In this document: piece after piece, positions 36,881 through 49,148 of the stretch
Position numbering within the stretch: position 1 is the stretch's first letter
Layout: the number at the start of each line of letters is the position of its first letter
NCBI RefSeq assembly: GCF_024713975.1
Contig: NC_091098.1
Coordinates: forward strand, 24,850,316 to 24,914,315
Reading direction: 5' to 3'
Length of the DNA stretch: 64,000 nucleotides
Origin: Paralichthys olivaceus
Lineage: Eukaryota; Chordata; Actinopteri; Pleuronectiformes; Paralichthyidae
The notes under the pieces: model-generated
The model's input: only the letters and a program-made list of their open reading frames with translations
Told to the model about the DNA's origin: nothing
Databases searched by the model: none
Translations under genes and position numbers: made by a program

Positions 36881-37779
36881 ACTACTGACTTCACATGCAG
36901 ACAGATACTGCCATCTTGTGGTCACCTCTACAGAATAAAGTGGGTTTAGAAAAAACTTGCCATTGGACATTTCTGTCTTGTTTCCCAGAATAAATTGAAT
37001 CGGTGATACCTGTCCCTGAACAAATATCCCAGCATCGGCTTCAGCCCTGAGCTAAAAGGTTACGAGGCTGCAAAATGCTGCTTAGTGGAACATAATGGAT
37101 CCTGAGTGATGCGTTGCCCTTTGATAACATCACACCACTCAATGGTGCAAATTAAGCCTGTAATTAATGGTAGATTAAAAATCCACACTGAGTGGCAGGC
37201 AGTGGGGGACGTATGCTTCAAATCGATTTCTGCAAAAAAAAAAAAAAGGTAATAAAACTGTAATTACTCACATCTTCAGAAACTGTGATTGAACGAAGCC
37301 TCTCGGGCATAAAAATACACACACGGTTTTACAGCCATTGGCCTGTCAGTGCCCTCGCCTCCTGGTTCCAGACAGGCAATGTGTTCCAGATTAGATCAAA
37401 CTCCAGGTTGCCCATTTCAATTCCAAAAGCAGCCATACGGCACTTTGTTACCATGACGACACTGGCAGCCTGGTCTGCTGTCTGCGGTAATAAAAATAGA
37501 CGATGGTTGAGGTTCAGTTCAGGACTTGCTGGGATGATGGAGGGGAAGAGACGATCAAAAAAAAGGCTCCATGATTACACGACTGTCATTAGGAGGATTT
37601 GGCTCTGACCCTTAATCAGACTGTGATGATACAGCAACAGGCTGAAAGCCTCGAGCGAGCTCCTCCAACTTCACGGTTTGTTTCCTCACGTGCACACGGC
37701 CGTCACAGTTCACAGTTTGAGCTGTTGTGCCTGAGGTGAAACAGGTGCAGGGACAGAGGGTGTTCCCTGAGAGACAGCA

Positions 37780-38115
37780 ATACTAAAAATAAATGAAATG
37801 CGACTGGGAACAGGTCAGAAACAACAAGAAACACGAGCAAAGAGATGAAAAGTGAATAAAAAGAGATGCACGACAACTGCAAAGAGACAAAACAAGCAAT
37901 TAGAGGCAAACTTACCACAAAGAGACACGATTACCACAGAGATGCAAAACATCTATGAGCGCAAAATGACAGCATCTGAGTAAAAGCAAATGCAAAACAA
38001 AGACACAAAATGAGCACCAGCAGACTCACAATGACTCAAAACAGACAGAAAGAGACAAAACAAACACAAAAAGGCAAAATTACCACCATAACATAAAAAA
38101 CGACCACAGAGATGC
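37780..38115. repeat. Degenerate tandem repeat (CAAAGAGACAMAA-type minisatellite)
   Basis: Many imperfect repeats of a roughly 20-bp unit resembling ACAAAGAGACACAAAATGAC are visible. Examples are CAAAGAGACAAAACAAGC, CAAAGAGACACGATTACCAC and AAAGAGACAAAACAAACAC. The plus strand is strongly purine/adenine-biased. The hydrophobic open frames on the minus strand are a by-product of this composition. Confidence 0.7.
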
Positions 38116-38308
38116 AAGAACCAGGGCTTAAATATTTTATACACTTAATGTTCCTTCTTCTTTTTTTTTTTAAACTTGACCTCGTCTGTGCTGAAGGGTC
38201 ACGCGTTGTCAGTCAGTGTGATTGTGTGTGTAATCAAACCCTCATGTTTCCCTGAAGGGAGAACAATCTACAGCCGCTCGCACACATCACAGCCTCACAA
38301 TCAGTCAG

Positions 38309-38335
38309 TGTGAGTGTGTGTGTGTGTGTGTGTGT
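38309..38335. repeat. (GT)n microsatellite
   Basis: A GT run with an early GA interruption in the olfml3 upstream flank. Confidence 0.9.
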
Positions 38336-39263
38336 TACATGCTCGAACCAATAAGTCAGATCGACTGACGGGACCATTGAAGCCATAAATGTCTGACTCT
38401 TGTTTAATGGAGTAAATGCACCACTGCAAATGTTGTCGTCTTCACTTCTAACGAGGAGTTTAGCAGTTTTCTGTTTTCCTCAGATTACTTCTACTCTCCT
38501 AATGTTTATTTGTCCCCTTTACTGTTTAGTTCTTTTCCCTTAAAGATTTTTTTCCCACCTGTGTTGTTTGAAACGTCTGTAGATCCCTGAAATGATTTTA
38601 TATTAATTCCATATGCAATTTTAAAAATCCTCAAATTAAAAATTTTAAATAACTAATCCTCATATTCTGTGACTTTGTCATTATACACACACAGCCTCGT
38701 TATTTAACTCACCAGTGTTTATTAACGTGCACTGTTAAATAAGCTCATAAATAAATTGATTGCAGCTGCATGCAGTAATGCGGCTGATTGCATTCTATCA
38801 GGAAGCTGCATGTGATAGCAGTATTCTATATTGTAAGTGTATGGATTGATACATAAAACACAGTGCTCTTATTTTAATTGCTGTAGAGCTGAGCAAACAA
38901 ATGAACTTCATCAAACATAAGTTTTTTAGTTTAGCTTGTGTTTGAATCCCTGCTGAGACAAACAGACATGCAACAGACTTCCTGGAGCACATTCATTCAT
39001 TTTTTTTTTTTCGGGGACAGCAAGGGGTAAGAGGCATGAGGCTCCTCCCTGAGAGTTTGTGAAAACATTCCAGCAAAGTGAGAGCGGTCAAAGAATTGGA
39101 AACTCAGAGCGGCCTCTCACTCTCTCGATCCGTCGCACCTCTTTGCACGTGTCGTTGCACTTTCTACTGGTGTCGTTAGGTCGTTGTGAAACTCCTGCAG
39201 AGGGAAAAACCTCCAGAATCTGGACCCACAGAGAAACTGAGCTGTCGTGTTTATCGGCTCAAA

Positions 39264-42200
39264 ATGAAGCCGGTGTTGGTGCTGCTTGTTTCCACGGCCT
39301 GGACGTTGACAGCAGCTCAGTATTACTACCAGGGGCTGATGGATTATCTGGAGAACAGGTTGTTGGCGATTGAGGTAAGACACAACCCTCCTTTAAATGC
39401 TGTTTTAATGCACAAAGTGAAACACGCTTCCCTCGTAAGTAGCTAATTACAAATAAGAGTTCATATTTTCCAGTTCCTGATGGCCGCCGCCTCCTCCTTT
39501 GATTTGAATTTAATGTCTTAACTATTGCGGGCCAATTAATGCAATGCCTGCCCAGCTCATCAACTTGGCAGGGGCCTCTGGCGGGATATCAGCTGGTGCA
39601 GGCAGGGCTCTCCTTCTCATGCAACACACAGCCTCTGTTCAACAACATTATAATTCCTACAGCGTGTAAGACAATGACACGTCAGTAATGAGAACAAGTG
39701 CAAACTCTGCTGCCGTGGCATCAAACATCCCCACGGACGAAAAGAAAGGTGTCTTCCGCAAACGGAGAACGAATCTGTTTTACAACAAAGAGCCTGAGGG
39801 AAGGAGCGGCGTTGCTCAGAGTTTGGTGTTGTTGTTGAGTCGAGGTGAGAGTGTCGTGAAGAGGAGGATTACACGTTCGGTTGCCTCTGGGAGTCATTTA
39901 AGTGAACTCTAATTCAAATAATTTCTTTAATATATTTTTCCTCGGAATTTTCTTTTTCATCAAGTGTGCGTCCGTGATGTAAAAATGAGAATCATCAAGC
40001 TGTAATCCGCATGAAATGAAGCGTCTATTTACAGCTAAGTCCCGCTCACTCCCCTCCCCCCCATCACCCCCACACACCCAGCGGCTTCCCTACGGTCTCA
40101 ATTTCAATATGTCGCCTCAACTTTCCGCACAGATACGAGCACGGGCAATTCATCAGCGAGTTTTCATTGAACTTCCACTTCCATCTGACCACAGGCCCAC
40201 AGCGAGCGCAGGGAGAAAATGAAAGCGAGGCGGCGGAGACAGCGGAGCGGCCGTCAGTTATTACATCTTGCTGTGAATTATTCACCTGTCAGTCACGACA
40301 ACGAGAAACACAGCGCTGTCGACTGCTCGGTGATGATGCTTTGATTCAGACAGACTCTTTTTACCATCTGGAATTTGTCGTGGTGGGCAACCGCACCAGC
40401 ACCAAGGCCCAAACGTGCTTTGAGATAAAATGCTAACGTCAGCATGAAGACGTCCTCTTAATGACAATGCTAGCAGGTTGATGTTTTGGTGCATTAAATG
40501 CTGCGTTGGTGCAGGAGTTGAAAGATGTGATTCCAAAACGGTTAGCTCTACCAAGGAGGTTATGTTTTCACCCTTGTCTGTTTGATTTTATACAAGATTA
40601 CTTGAATGATTATCACGGAACCTGGTGGTAAGATGTAGTATAAGTTGGCTATGGTGCATTTGGAGCCATTTGCTAACAATTTGTTAAAGCATTAAGAAGT
40701 TGTGGGTTCATTATAACGTTTTTCCCACTTGGCTGCTAAACATTATGGTTTAAACAAAATGATGCAGGATAACTATCACGTTTACCGTCTTATTTCAGCC
40801 TGATTTATTCATATTCTTGTTTTAGCTGAGGGGAATGTTGTCATTCTTGCAGATATTATAGTGCTAGTTAAATTTTGCATTTCTATGATTGTGGAACGTG
40901 ACCGAGCTCAGTCGCTTACACTCATTTTACCTTGAAAACTGATTAGAGTTGCTCCTCAGGGAACCATGAATGTCTGCACACGATTGCATGGCAATGTGTT
41001 AAATAGTGAATGAGATATTAAAGTGTGGGCCAACCGACTGCTGCCCCAGCAAGAGGCTGAGAGGCTGAACAAGGTAAATATGCTGCTGTTCCTTGTTCGG
41101 TGACTTCTGTAAAAAACAGACAAATCTCATCCTGCAGTATGTTACAACACTTGTTTTAACTCTTCCCAGGACCGCATGCAGTTTTGGCACGACCAGTCCC
41201 ATCGGTACCACACAGAGCTGCAGGATTTCAAAAAGTTAACTGCCGAGACCGCGGACGGGCTGAGGAACGAGTACGGCTCGATGTTCAAAGACCTGGAAGG
41301 AGCCGCGGTCCGGGTGGACCGGGTGGAGCGGGAGATGGACTACGTGGAAATACAGACTTCGCCTCGGGCCTGTGCCAATAAGGCAGACAAGGTGGTGGAG
41401 CAGGGGGTCTGGGGGCTGGAGGAGAGCAGAGGAGAGGAGGAGGACGACTGGGAGGAGCTGCACTCCAGAGTCTCTGGTGAGCTGCAGAGAAAAACACAAA
41501 CAAATGTGCTCTGCTGCATTTCATCCTTTATTTTCCTCCCTAACGTGAAGGTTGGGAAGCATATATGCTTCGGAGTTTCAGTTTGTATTACACGTCTCAG
41601 CGTGCACAACACCAACCCTTCTGCTGAGCTGCTGTCTTGGAAAAACCGTGCTCCTGGAAAATGGGAAACAAACACGGCGTTGTTACAAGTCATTTAACGG
41701 AGTCGGTGGACAGTCATGTTTTCCAGGAGAAATGTGGCTCGTTGATGCGACTCATTTATTTCAGCAGAGCTAAACTCCCCTGAAACGGTTTCTGCTGTTT
41801 GAGCACAGCGGTCGTCTTTATAATCCCCTCATCCAAATGTGAGCTGCTACAAAAACAGTGCCGGAGTACAAGAGGAGCACTGAGTCATTTACTCAGGTAA
41901 CACATGGGTTTATAACCCACTCAGAGCGTGATGCGGAAAGTTGTGGAATCAGATTTTAACTCCATGAGACACATTAAGCATCAGATCTATAGTGTTGCAC
42001 TTAATTGGTTCCAGAAGCGAAAAGCCTGATCTCAGATCATCAAATTAATTCGGTAACATTTATAGCGACTCTTCGAAGCAAGAAAGAAACGTTCCGATGT
42101 CTTCGTTAATCCTGTTGACGTAAAAACACGTTCAATAACACACATTCGAGAATTACGCAGTAATATCATGAAACCTCAAGGCAATGCAGGGTAAAGGTTC

Positions 42201-43885
42201 CTCTCTCAGTGTCCCTGTGTGAGATCTGGAGCAGTGACTCTGCAGAGAGGAGGGAGAGGAAACTGCCCCGAGGTCAGCGGCGTTAATCTCCGAGCTCATG
42301 TTCGCACGGGTGAGGTCCGCGCACAGTGACGCATTGTGAACGCCCGTGAAACGACCCAAAACCAACTGCAATGCATCGCGGGGTCGCCACTTCAGATTTG
42401 TGAGCAAATTACTAATTTCCCCTCGGGACACATTGGTATTTTTCGTGTATTTTTGTGAAAGCGCAGTATTATTCTTACTTCTCTTACAAAAAGCATCTTC
42501 GTGCCGTCGTGTTCGCTGCACTCAAACTTCCTCTCATTATGAGTCTGTGTCCGGTTTCCCCTTGACTGCTTTGAATTTGCCTGAATTTGGAAAGTCCATA
42601 TACTGACTGCTGCAGGCTGCTTCAAACTTTTCTAAATGTCAGACTGCAGACACACATTTCATTTTACTGCAACATGGTAATGGGGCTAATGATGACAGAG
42701 GATTTAAATAATTGTTTTTTCAATTCCCAAACATAGTTTTCACTTTTAATCCTCTTAAGGATGATTTATTACCCTTGAAATGTTTCAAATATTACATTAT
42801 TTCTTAAAATAATGTTGAAGATATAATCTAGATAGAGTTGAATCTGCTGTATCCGGAACGTGTGAGTGTCCTGACTCCCACCACAACGAGAATTTTATTA
42901 TAAAAAGTTTAGAAATTGAAACGGAATCTGGGAAAGCACTTTAGAAACCAGCGGTTACCTTCACTTAGCAGCTCTATTACGTCCCATGAGAAACTGTAGG
43001 AGCTTAATGGACATGGGAACAATACAGCAAGGTTCTGTGATGGTTACCGGTCTGCACACATGAAGCATTATCCTTCTACTTTGTGTGTGTTTTCTTTCAG
43101 ACTGTGTAGAAATCATCTCTGGCATCAGATCAGTGAAGATCCTGAAGAGAGCGGGCGGTCCCAAGGGGATGTGGAGCAGAGACCCCAGGTCCTCCAGGGT
43201 GTACGTCTTTAACGGCACATCCGGAGACGTCATCTACCAGTTCAACTCTGTTCAGGACTTCTCCCGTTCTCCAGGAGTCGCCGGCAGCACACAGATCCGG
43301 CTGCCCTTTGCTTGGAGCGGCGCTGGCAGTGCTGTTTATGACGGATATTTGTACTACGTACAACAGGAGGCTGACACAGACCTGCAGGTTGTCAAATATG
43401 ACCTGATGAGCGGCGTGGTGACGGATATCGCCATGTTCCCCGTGGACAGCCGGGCTTGTGTTTACAGCCTCAACCCTGAGACCGTTGCGGACCTCGCAGC
43501 AGATGACGAGGGCCTCTGGCTCCTGTTCGCCACGAGTGACAGCGAGCCGAACATCAACCTTGCAAAGATGGACCCTGCCACGCTCGATATAGAACAAATC
43601 TGGGACACCCGGTGCCCAAGGGAGAACGCAGAGGCAGCTTTTGTGGTTTGTGGGACTGTCTATGTTGTTTACAACACCCGCCTGGTCAGTCGCTCAAGGA
43701 TCCAGTGTGTTTTTGATGTCAACGACATCGTGATCAGCGAGGAGGCTCCCTTGCTCTACTTCCCCAGGAGGTACGGAGCCCACGCTAGTCTGAAATACAA
43801 CCCAGAGGAGAAACAGCTCTACGGTTGGGACGATGGCTATCAAATCATTTACAGAGTGACCATGAAGAGGAAGCTCCTGGTGTGA
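39264..43885 (+). CDS. olfml3: Olfactomedin-like protein 3, complete CDS in three exons
   Basis: This is a secreted extracellular-matrix scaffold protein; the family has roles in dorsoventral patterning and angiogenesis. Exons are 39264-39374, 41170-41476 and 43101-43885, all GT-AG, summing to 1203 bp or 400 residues (human about 406). A signal peptide covers residues 1-18 (cleavage near TAA|QYYY). An amphipathic, coiled-coil-like region spans about 20-100 (RVDRVEREMDYVE). An acidic linker follows (about 120-135). The olfactomedin domain runs from C141 to near the C-terminus, with CPRENAEAAFVVCGTVYVVY and YFPRRYGAHASL as diagnostic stretches. N177 is a sequon (NGT). The ATG has A at -3. Teleosts carry two paralogues (a and b), and I cannot say which this is. 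The neighbouring syt6 supports orthology with the human OLFML3-SYT6 pair. Confidence 0.95.
39375..41169 (+). other. olfml3: olfml3 intron 1
   Basis: This is non-coding. It contains an interspersed element at 40545-40700. Open frames such as 40282-40554 (minus strand) resemble no family. The intron ends at TCTTCCCAG. Confidence 0.8.
40545..40700 (+). repeat. Interspersed repeat fragment ('AAGGAGGTTATGTTTTCACC')
   Basis: CCAAGGAGGTTATGTTTTCA and CCCTTGTCTGTTTG are followed, after a gap, by ACGGAACCTGGTGG. I recognise this order from a repeat common in fish (consensus GAGGTTATGTTTTCACCC...GAAACTTGGTGGAAGGATG). Confidence 0.6.
41477..43100 (+). other. olfml3: olfml3 intron 2
   Basis: This is non-coding. 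The exon 2 frame continues open for about 220 bp beyond the donor (GTGAGC at 41477), but that text has no family similarity. The intron ends with TTTCTTTCAG at 43091-43100. No recognised repeats. Confidence 0.8.
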
Positions 43886-44039
43886 CGGCGGGGAAGTGGT
43901 GTCATGTTTTCAAAGGGAAGGATAAAAGAATAGTAAATGTGTTCACGCTATCACTCCTGTGATGCCGTAACTTTCACTGAGTTATGGGAGTTCCACTGTT
44001 ACTGAACATGCAATAGTCAAAGATATGCCGGTCAAACCC

Positions 44040-44185
44040 TTGAGAGAAAACTTTTTTTTATATTTCTGGAAAAAACTAAGTTTGATTAAGTTTTTCCGCC
44101 TTGTTTCCAGACTCTGTGCTAAGCTAAGTTAGCCAGCTGCAGTCAGTGGCTTTATATTTCAGTCTTCTCATCGAGCACTTCAAGT
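44040..44185 (-). repeat. Dispersed repeat, family R (copy 3, inverted)
   Basis: TTGTTTCCAGACTCTGTGCT, AAGCTAAGTTAGCCAGCTGC and TATTTCAGTCTTCTCATCG are the reverse complement of the order seen at 9835 and 28065. It lies in the presumed 3' UTR or flank of olfml3. Confidence 0.65.
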
Positions 44186-44234
44186 TAGCAATGTGACGGT
44201 ACCGGTCGTTTCTATTCTGCTTTGAGTTTCTGCT

Positions 44235-44590
44235 CTAAACAACTCACCGTGACGTCACCCGCTGGTTTGAGAACCAGAGTTTCTCATCTTGTCCAGCTCC
44301 ATTTCGCTTTTCTTCAGAAGTAACCATATGTGGAGAAAGCGAGGGGTGGAGCCTGACGGACTTGGTATCCATGTAACCGAAGCATATTCGACTCTGACTG
44401 GACCATAACTTACCAAATGAACTTCATGCTGTAATTGAGACTTTTGAGACATAAACTGTTATAAATCAAGTGTAAATGAAGAAGTAAAGTCTTTTATTCA
44501 TAGGCTTCTTTAAAAACTGGAGTCGCCCTCTGCTGGTCACTTAAGAGAATGCAGGATGTCAGGCTCTTCCTTATTGGCTTTTTAAATACA
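44235..44590 (+). mobile_element. MITE-like element, 'GTCGCCCTCTGCTGGTCA' family (copy 3, near full length)
   Basis: In order: ACGTCACCCGCTGGTTTGAG, CAGAAGTAACCATATGTGGA, ACCAAATGAACTTCATGCTG, GTAATTGAGACTTTTGAGAC, ATAAACTGTTATAAATCAAG, CTGGAGTCGCCCTCTGCTGG and AGAATGCAGG. This block order is typical of a very common percomorph element. The fragments at 23305 and 31135 belong to the same or a related family. Confidence 0.65.
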
Positions 44591-45020
44591 GTCATAATAT
44601 ATGATCAACTTTAGGTTTAGGGTTACTTCAGGTTATCCTCGCTAGTAGAAAGCAAACATGTTATATCATGATTTTAAATGTGTGACGGACTCATATCGTG
44701 TATTTTTGCATGTAGCAAGTCGCTAACTCCCGTAGACACTGGTTCAGTGGCATAAATAACGAGAAGTCAAACTCTATAGGAATTAGCTGGATACGAAAAA
44801 TCTTAACCTTGCACTTGCCTCACAATCTGTAGACTCTACGTTCATAAATATATTTCATACAGATCTCAGATACTATCACACGTTTTTAAATGTACAGATA
44901 AATTAGCCTCTTGGACGAATTATTTAAATTTTTTATCCTTTTTATATTGATTAAAATACAAAAGGAACCGAAAATGCCATTTAGTTTAATAGAGTTTGTT
45001 GAGTCTCCCCGCTCTGTGGT

Positions 45021-45070
45021 GTGTGTGTGTGTGTGTGAATGAGTGAGTGAGTGTGAATGAGTGTGTGTGT
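45021..45070. repeat. GT/GA-rich microsatellite, compound
   Basis: (GT)n followed by (GAGT)n and again GT units. Confidence 0.9.
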
Positions 45071-48000
45071 CGTCTCCTCATTTAATTTGACCATTTGACT
45101 CAGCGGGAATCTCATTTCCTTCGTGTCCCCTCCTGCTTGTTAAGCCACTCGCTGTGGTGTTATTGTGTTGCGTGCTTGCCACAAAACTCACAAACGCCGA
45201 GCTCATTTTGCATAAGTCTTTTAATCAAAGAAAAAAGAAAATCCTGTCACAGAACCGATAACACGTCACACTGCATGGGAGAGAACAGAACAAACTCCGG
45301 TCTGCTGTCGATTATCAGACCTGTTGAAACCAAAGAACGAGGATTTATGGCTGCTGTGCTATTTCATTTGACTTTATTACACACTGGCCTCACTTGAGTC
45401 CTGATAATAATCTAGAATCTAAAGTGAACTCGTAACAGACTTGTCTGAACTAACTGTCGATGTCCATCAACCAGAACGTTTTCTCAAACATTTCTATAAT
45501 TACAGATACAAAATGCTCAATAAAAAAATTGTAAATTCAGTGCTATCATAACAGTTAGAAGGGATACAAGATCATATCAAGAAACATTACAATATTAGGC
45601 AAAGCTAGAGGGTTTTGAAACAGTCGATAAACGGAGGCAATTGATTTAACAGGTTTCTTCTACAATGAAAACACACCACAGAAATATATGACCATCATAA
45701 AGCACGTGTTTTTTTCTTTTCTTTAAACAAGAGGTGGAACAGAAACTGCTTTTCAACCGCTTGTTCAGATTTTTACATTTAAATAAAGTATTGAAAACCT
45801 ATGAGTGATGCCAGTAGAGCAGAGAGGAAGTTCACCGTCAAAACAACCGCGTGAATGAGAGCGAATCTCTAAACCGTCACATCCGTGGAGGGCTGCGGAT
45901 GCCGGCGTGGATTACGCCAAGCACAAACAATAATGCACTGACTCACTCTCGCCTATAACAAGTGCCAATTAGAGAAATGCCACTGCTCTGTAGATGCTGA
46001 CCCGTCCACCCATCATCAGCTGTCGTCTCACTCTCCCACACACACACTGGGCCGCTAAACAGCTCGCTCGCTCTGGGTAAACGAACCCGCGGAGGAAATG
46101 GCTAAAACAGATCCGGCAGGGTCTGCTGAACGCATCTCGTCTTCACGTCTGGCCAATGACAGTTTCACAAACTCTGTGATACACAGTGTGTGCGATGTAC
46201 TGCGTTCTGTAACAGTTTGGCGTGTACTTTTGCTCGTCCTCTGCTGCTGAGCGAGGCACCAGCAGTCTAGACGAGTCTACGGCCAAGAACGCGGCTGCAG
46301 ATGAGATTAAAGTTGCTGCTGTTGAGATAACACGAAACTGAATTCTGTTCAATAAATGGTCCTCGCATCAAAAAGACATTATCAGTACAAGTTTTACCCA
46401 GTTTGCACTTTTCCTGCCTGATATCACATCGACTCTGGAGCATGTTCTGGCCTGAACGAACCGATTCTATCTGTGTTTGCCAATTACAGCAAAAAATATA
46501 TAGAAAATTAAATAACAATTTCTAGTGGAGCATGAAACCTGGAAGAAAAATAATGTTTATCGCGGCCATATAGTATTTTCATTAAGACTCTGGGTTTTTC
46601 TTTCATTATAAGTAACTCGGGATAGAAAACTTGACCTCACTATGTGATATCAGTGTTTAGAAATCCAGCAGCTTGTGACTGTGCCTGTGGCTCTAATGCT
46701 TACATTTGACATTGCAGTGAGAAACTATAGGAGATCAATAGTGAAAATTAATGCAAATCAAGTTATTTGTGATGCAATTAATCCCAATGCAACACAATGC
46801 AGGAGCACGCTGCAGGTTAATGTCGTGTTCTAGCAAGGAGAACCCAAACGCAGCCACTGAAGCAAAGGCCGGTGAATTCAGCGAAGAACTAAACAAGCTT
46901 AGAGTCTTTGAAGGACGGGAAGAAAACAGACAATTCAATTATACCAGAAAACTCAAGCAGCAGAACAGGGAGGAACAAACAGGACTGAAATGAACCAACT
47001 GGACCAGAAACCAGAAACTGAACCCGACACAGTCAAAAGGAAACAAAGAGACGTTAGAGAGGCAGAGTTGTCGTGTTCGTAATTAAACACATTGAGAAAC
47101 ACAACAACAGGTGCAAACAATCACAAGGAAACAGGACAAAGACGGGGAAGAGGACACAAAAGCAAGAGACACACATAAGGAGCGTTTCAGAATAAATGAA
47201 AACAAGGTAAGTCTACAACACAGAAAACAGAAACTGTTTCCAGGGGACACGAAAAAGTGATGAACCATTGTGTAAATTACATTTCAGCTAATTTATATAA
47301 TAACTTCCAACGTCAGAAAGTTTAATAAGGTCATAAACTGAACTCTGAGCAGGTTCCAGTTCATTTCAATTCTATTTGCATGTAAATAAATGAAAAGTGT
47401 TTCCGTCCACCCATTTTTTAATTTGCACAGAAAGACACAGAGTGGAGACACTGGGAATTCAATAATCGCAAGATTCTTCTGCGTTGAATCGGGAAAATTT
47501 CGTGAATCGGTAAAATCGAAATGCATCAAAGAGCAAATCCAGAAACAGATTCAGAGAATAAATCTGAGACGTGAACATCCACCGACGCTTCGACGGAGAA
47601 ATGAGAAAATAGCAGCAGACGAAACATCAGATCTCTGACCAACAGGTGATCGTCACGTTATTCTCCATATACCTGAATCAATCTTTACACTAGTTGGTGG
47701 AGATGCCGTTTAATTTCTAGAAATTTGGATCAGATTTGTGCAAATGGCTGAAGCTAATTCTAATTACGAATAAAAATCCACACAATATATCACATTAGCT
47801 CTGGCTAAGTACAGAGAAATGACATCTTTCTGTCCCCGAACGTCAACACACGACACAGATTAAATGATTCAATGCACAAACGCTTCCCTCAACAGCAACA
47901 GTGATGAGATGATGTCGACTGAGTTTGGAAAATATACCACACGCTAAATGCAGTAAATGCCAGATGTGTTACATTTGTGCAAAACTGCATATTAGTTGCA

Positions 48001-48422
48001 GTTTAAGCAGCCGAAGCTCCGTTCGTTAAAATCAAATGTGTAAATATAAGATTTTTTCAGCCACATTTCAGCCTGGTGACTCTTTTTTTTTTTTTTCTCT
48101 CTCTGACAAATGATAAGCGAGACAAAGTGATGAGTTTTCTGAAAGTCATTAGTCCGTCAATACTCCTGCGTTACTCCTCCCACACAATAAATCTAAACAC
48201 ACGTCAAAGTGATCGGCTCAGCATCGATCACAGTTTGACAAATGGCCACAAACACACACAACAACAACAAACAAATCCTGGGACGTGTCCAGAACACATG
48301 ATTTACTTTCTTTCATGGGATATCAAACATTTTCCTCTCATTGGTTTTTTTTTTAAATTGTTTTGTTCATGGTACAAAAAACTACTTTTTAAAATTCGAC
48401 CCAAGGTATTTGTTGTTTTCCA

Positions 48423-48423
<1 letters not shown>

Positions 48424-48459
<36 letters not shown>
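48424..48459. repeat. (TG)n microsatellite
   Basis: A long uninterrupted TG run, about 17 units or more. Confidence 0.95.
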
Positions 48460-48461
<2 letters not shown>

Positions 48462-49142
48462 TCGCATTCAATGACGATGATGCCTGCAGCAAAATGAAAC
48501 GACTACTGGAGGTTAACCTGGAGGAAAATAACATTTGTTCTCATCACAAAGTTATATAGAACTACTGAATCAGGTAGAAAACAGTAACTCAGACCTTAAC
48601 TGGCACCGATTGGTGCGTATCCGTGGCTTGTTTGAAATTTTCAACTTATTTCCTAGTTATTTTCCATGGCTTCATTGCCCGTAGAGTCAAATATCCACCA
48701 TCTGCCACAGCAGCAGATGAGTTGGCAGCAGATCTGTGAATATTCTGTGCATCTTTTAACAAACACTAAAGTTATCATAAGTAGAGCAAAGGATTCAAGG
48801 GAATCAAAGAAAACTGCATTTTCCTCCTCATGTCAAGAAATATTCCACGTGCCACACGTTCTCCCTGTACAACGATAAACGACAGGATAAATATGAAGAA
48901 AGTTGCATGTTTAGGAGTTTAGGTTTTTCTCATCACCACCAACAAGGCTACATATATTCAAAATGTCTGTTTGTTTTTTTTTTTAAATCTATACCCATCA
49001 TCGCTTCTTTTTCTGTATGGAACAAAAGGAAACCGGCAGACGAGGCTGCACATGAAACTATCCACATCCACCGGTTCAGAAAAAGATGAAAAAAGGTGCT
49101 TTCGAGGAGAGTTTGTCTGACGGATGAGTGTTTGAGTGAGTT

Positions 49143-49148
49143 TTTATT
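49143..49148 (-). terminator. syt6: Candidate syt6 poly(A) signal (AATAAA on minus strand)
   Basis: The plus strand reads TTTATT, so the minus strand reads AATAAA. It is the first canonical signal about 1 kb downstream of the syt6 stop. A longer 3' UTR is also possible. Confidence 0.35.

Larger units (their letters stand above)
33346..39263. other. Gene-free interval (third part) and olfml3 5' flank
   Basis: No coding exon is recognised. It includes a hairpin-rich AT stretch at 35220-35285, a CA run at 36131, a MITE piece at 36745-36880, a CNE-like stretch at 37080-37500, a degenerate tandem repeat at 37780-38115 and a GT run at 38309. The last 200 bp before 39264 must contain the olfml3 5' UTR and possibly its promoter. 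No TATA box is obvious. Confidence 0.6.

Noticed and set aside
37703..38144. Hydrophobic, Phe/Leu/Cys-rich frames, minus strand
   Set aside because: They arise from the purine-rich degenerate tandem repeat on the plus strand and are not membrane proteins.
41477..41697. Continuation of the olfml3 exon 2 frame
   Set aside because: The text lies beyond a good GTGAGC donor and does not resemble olfactomedin-like proteins; it is intron read-through.
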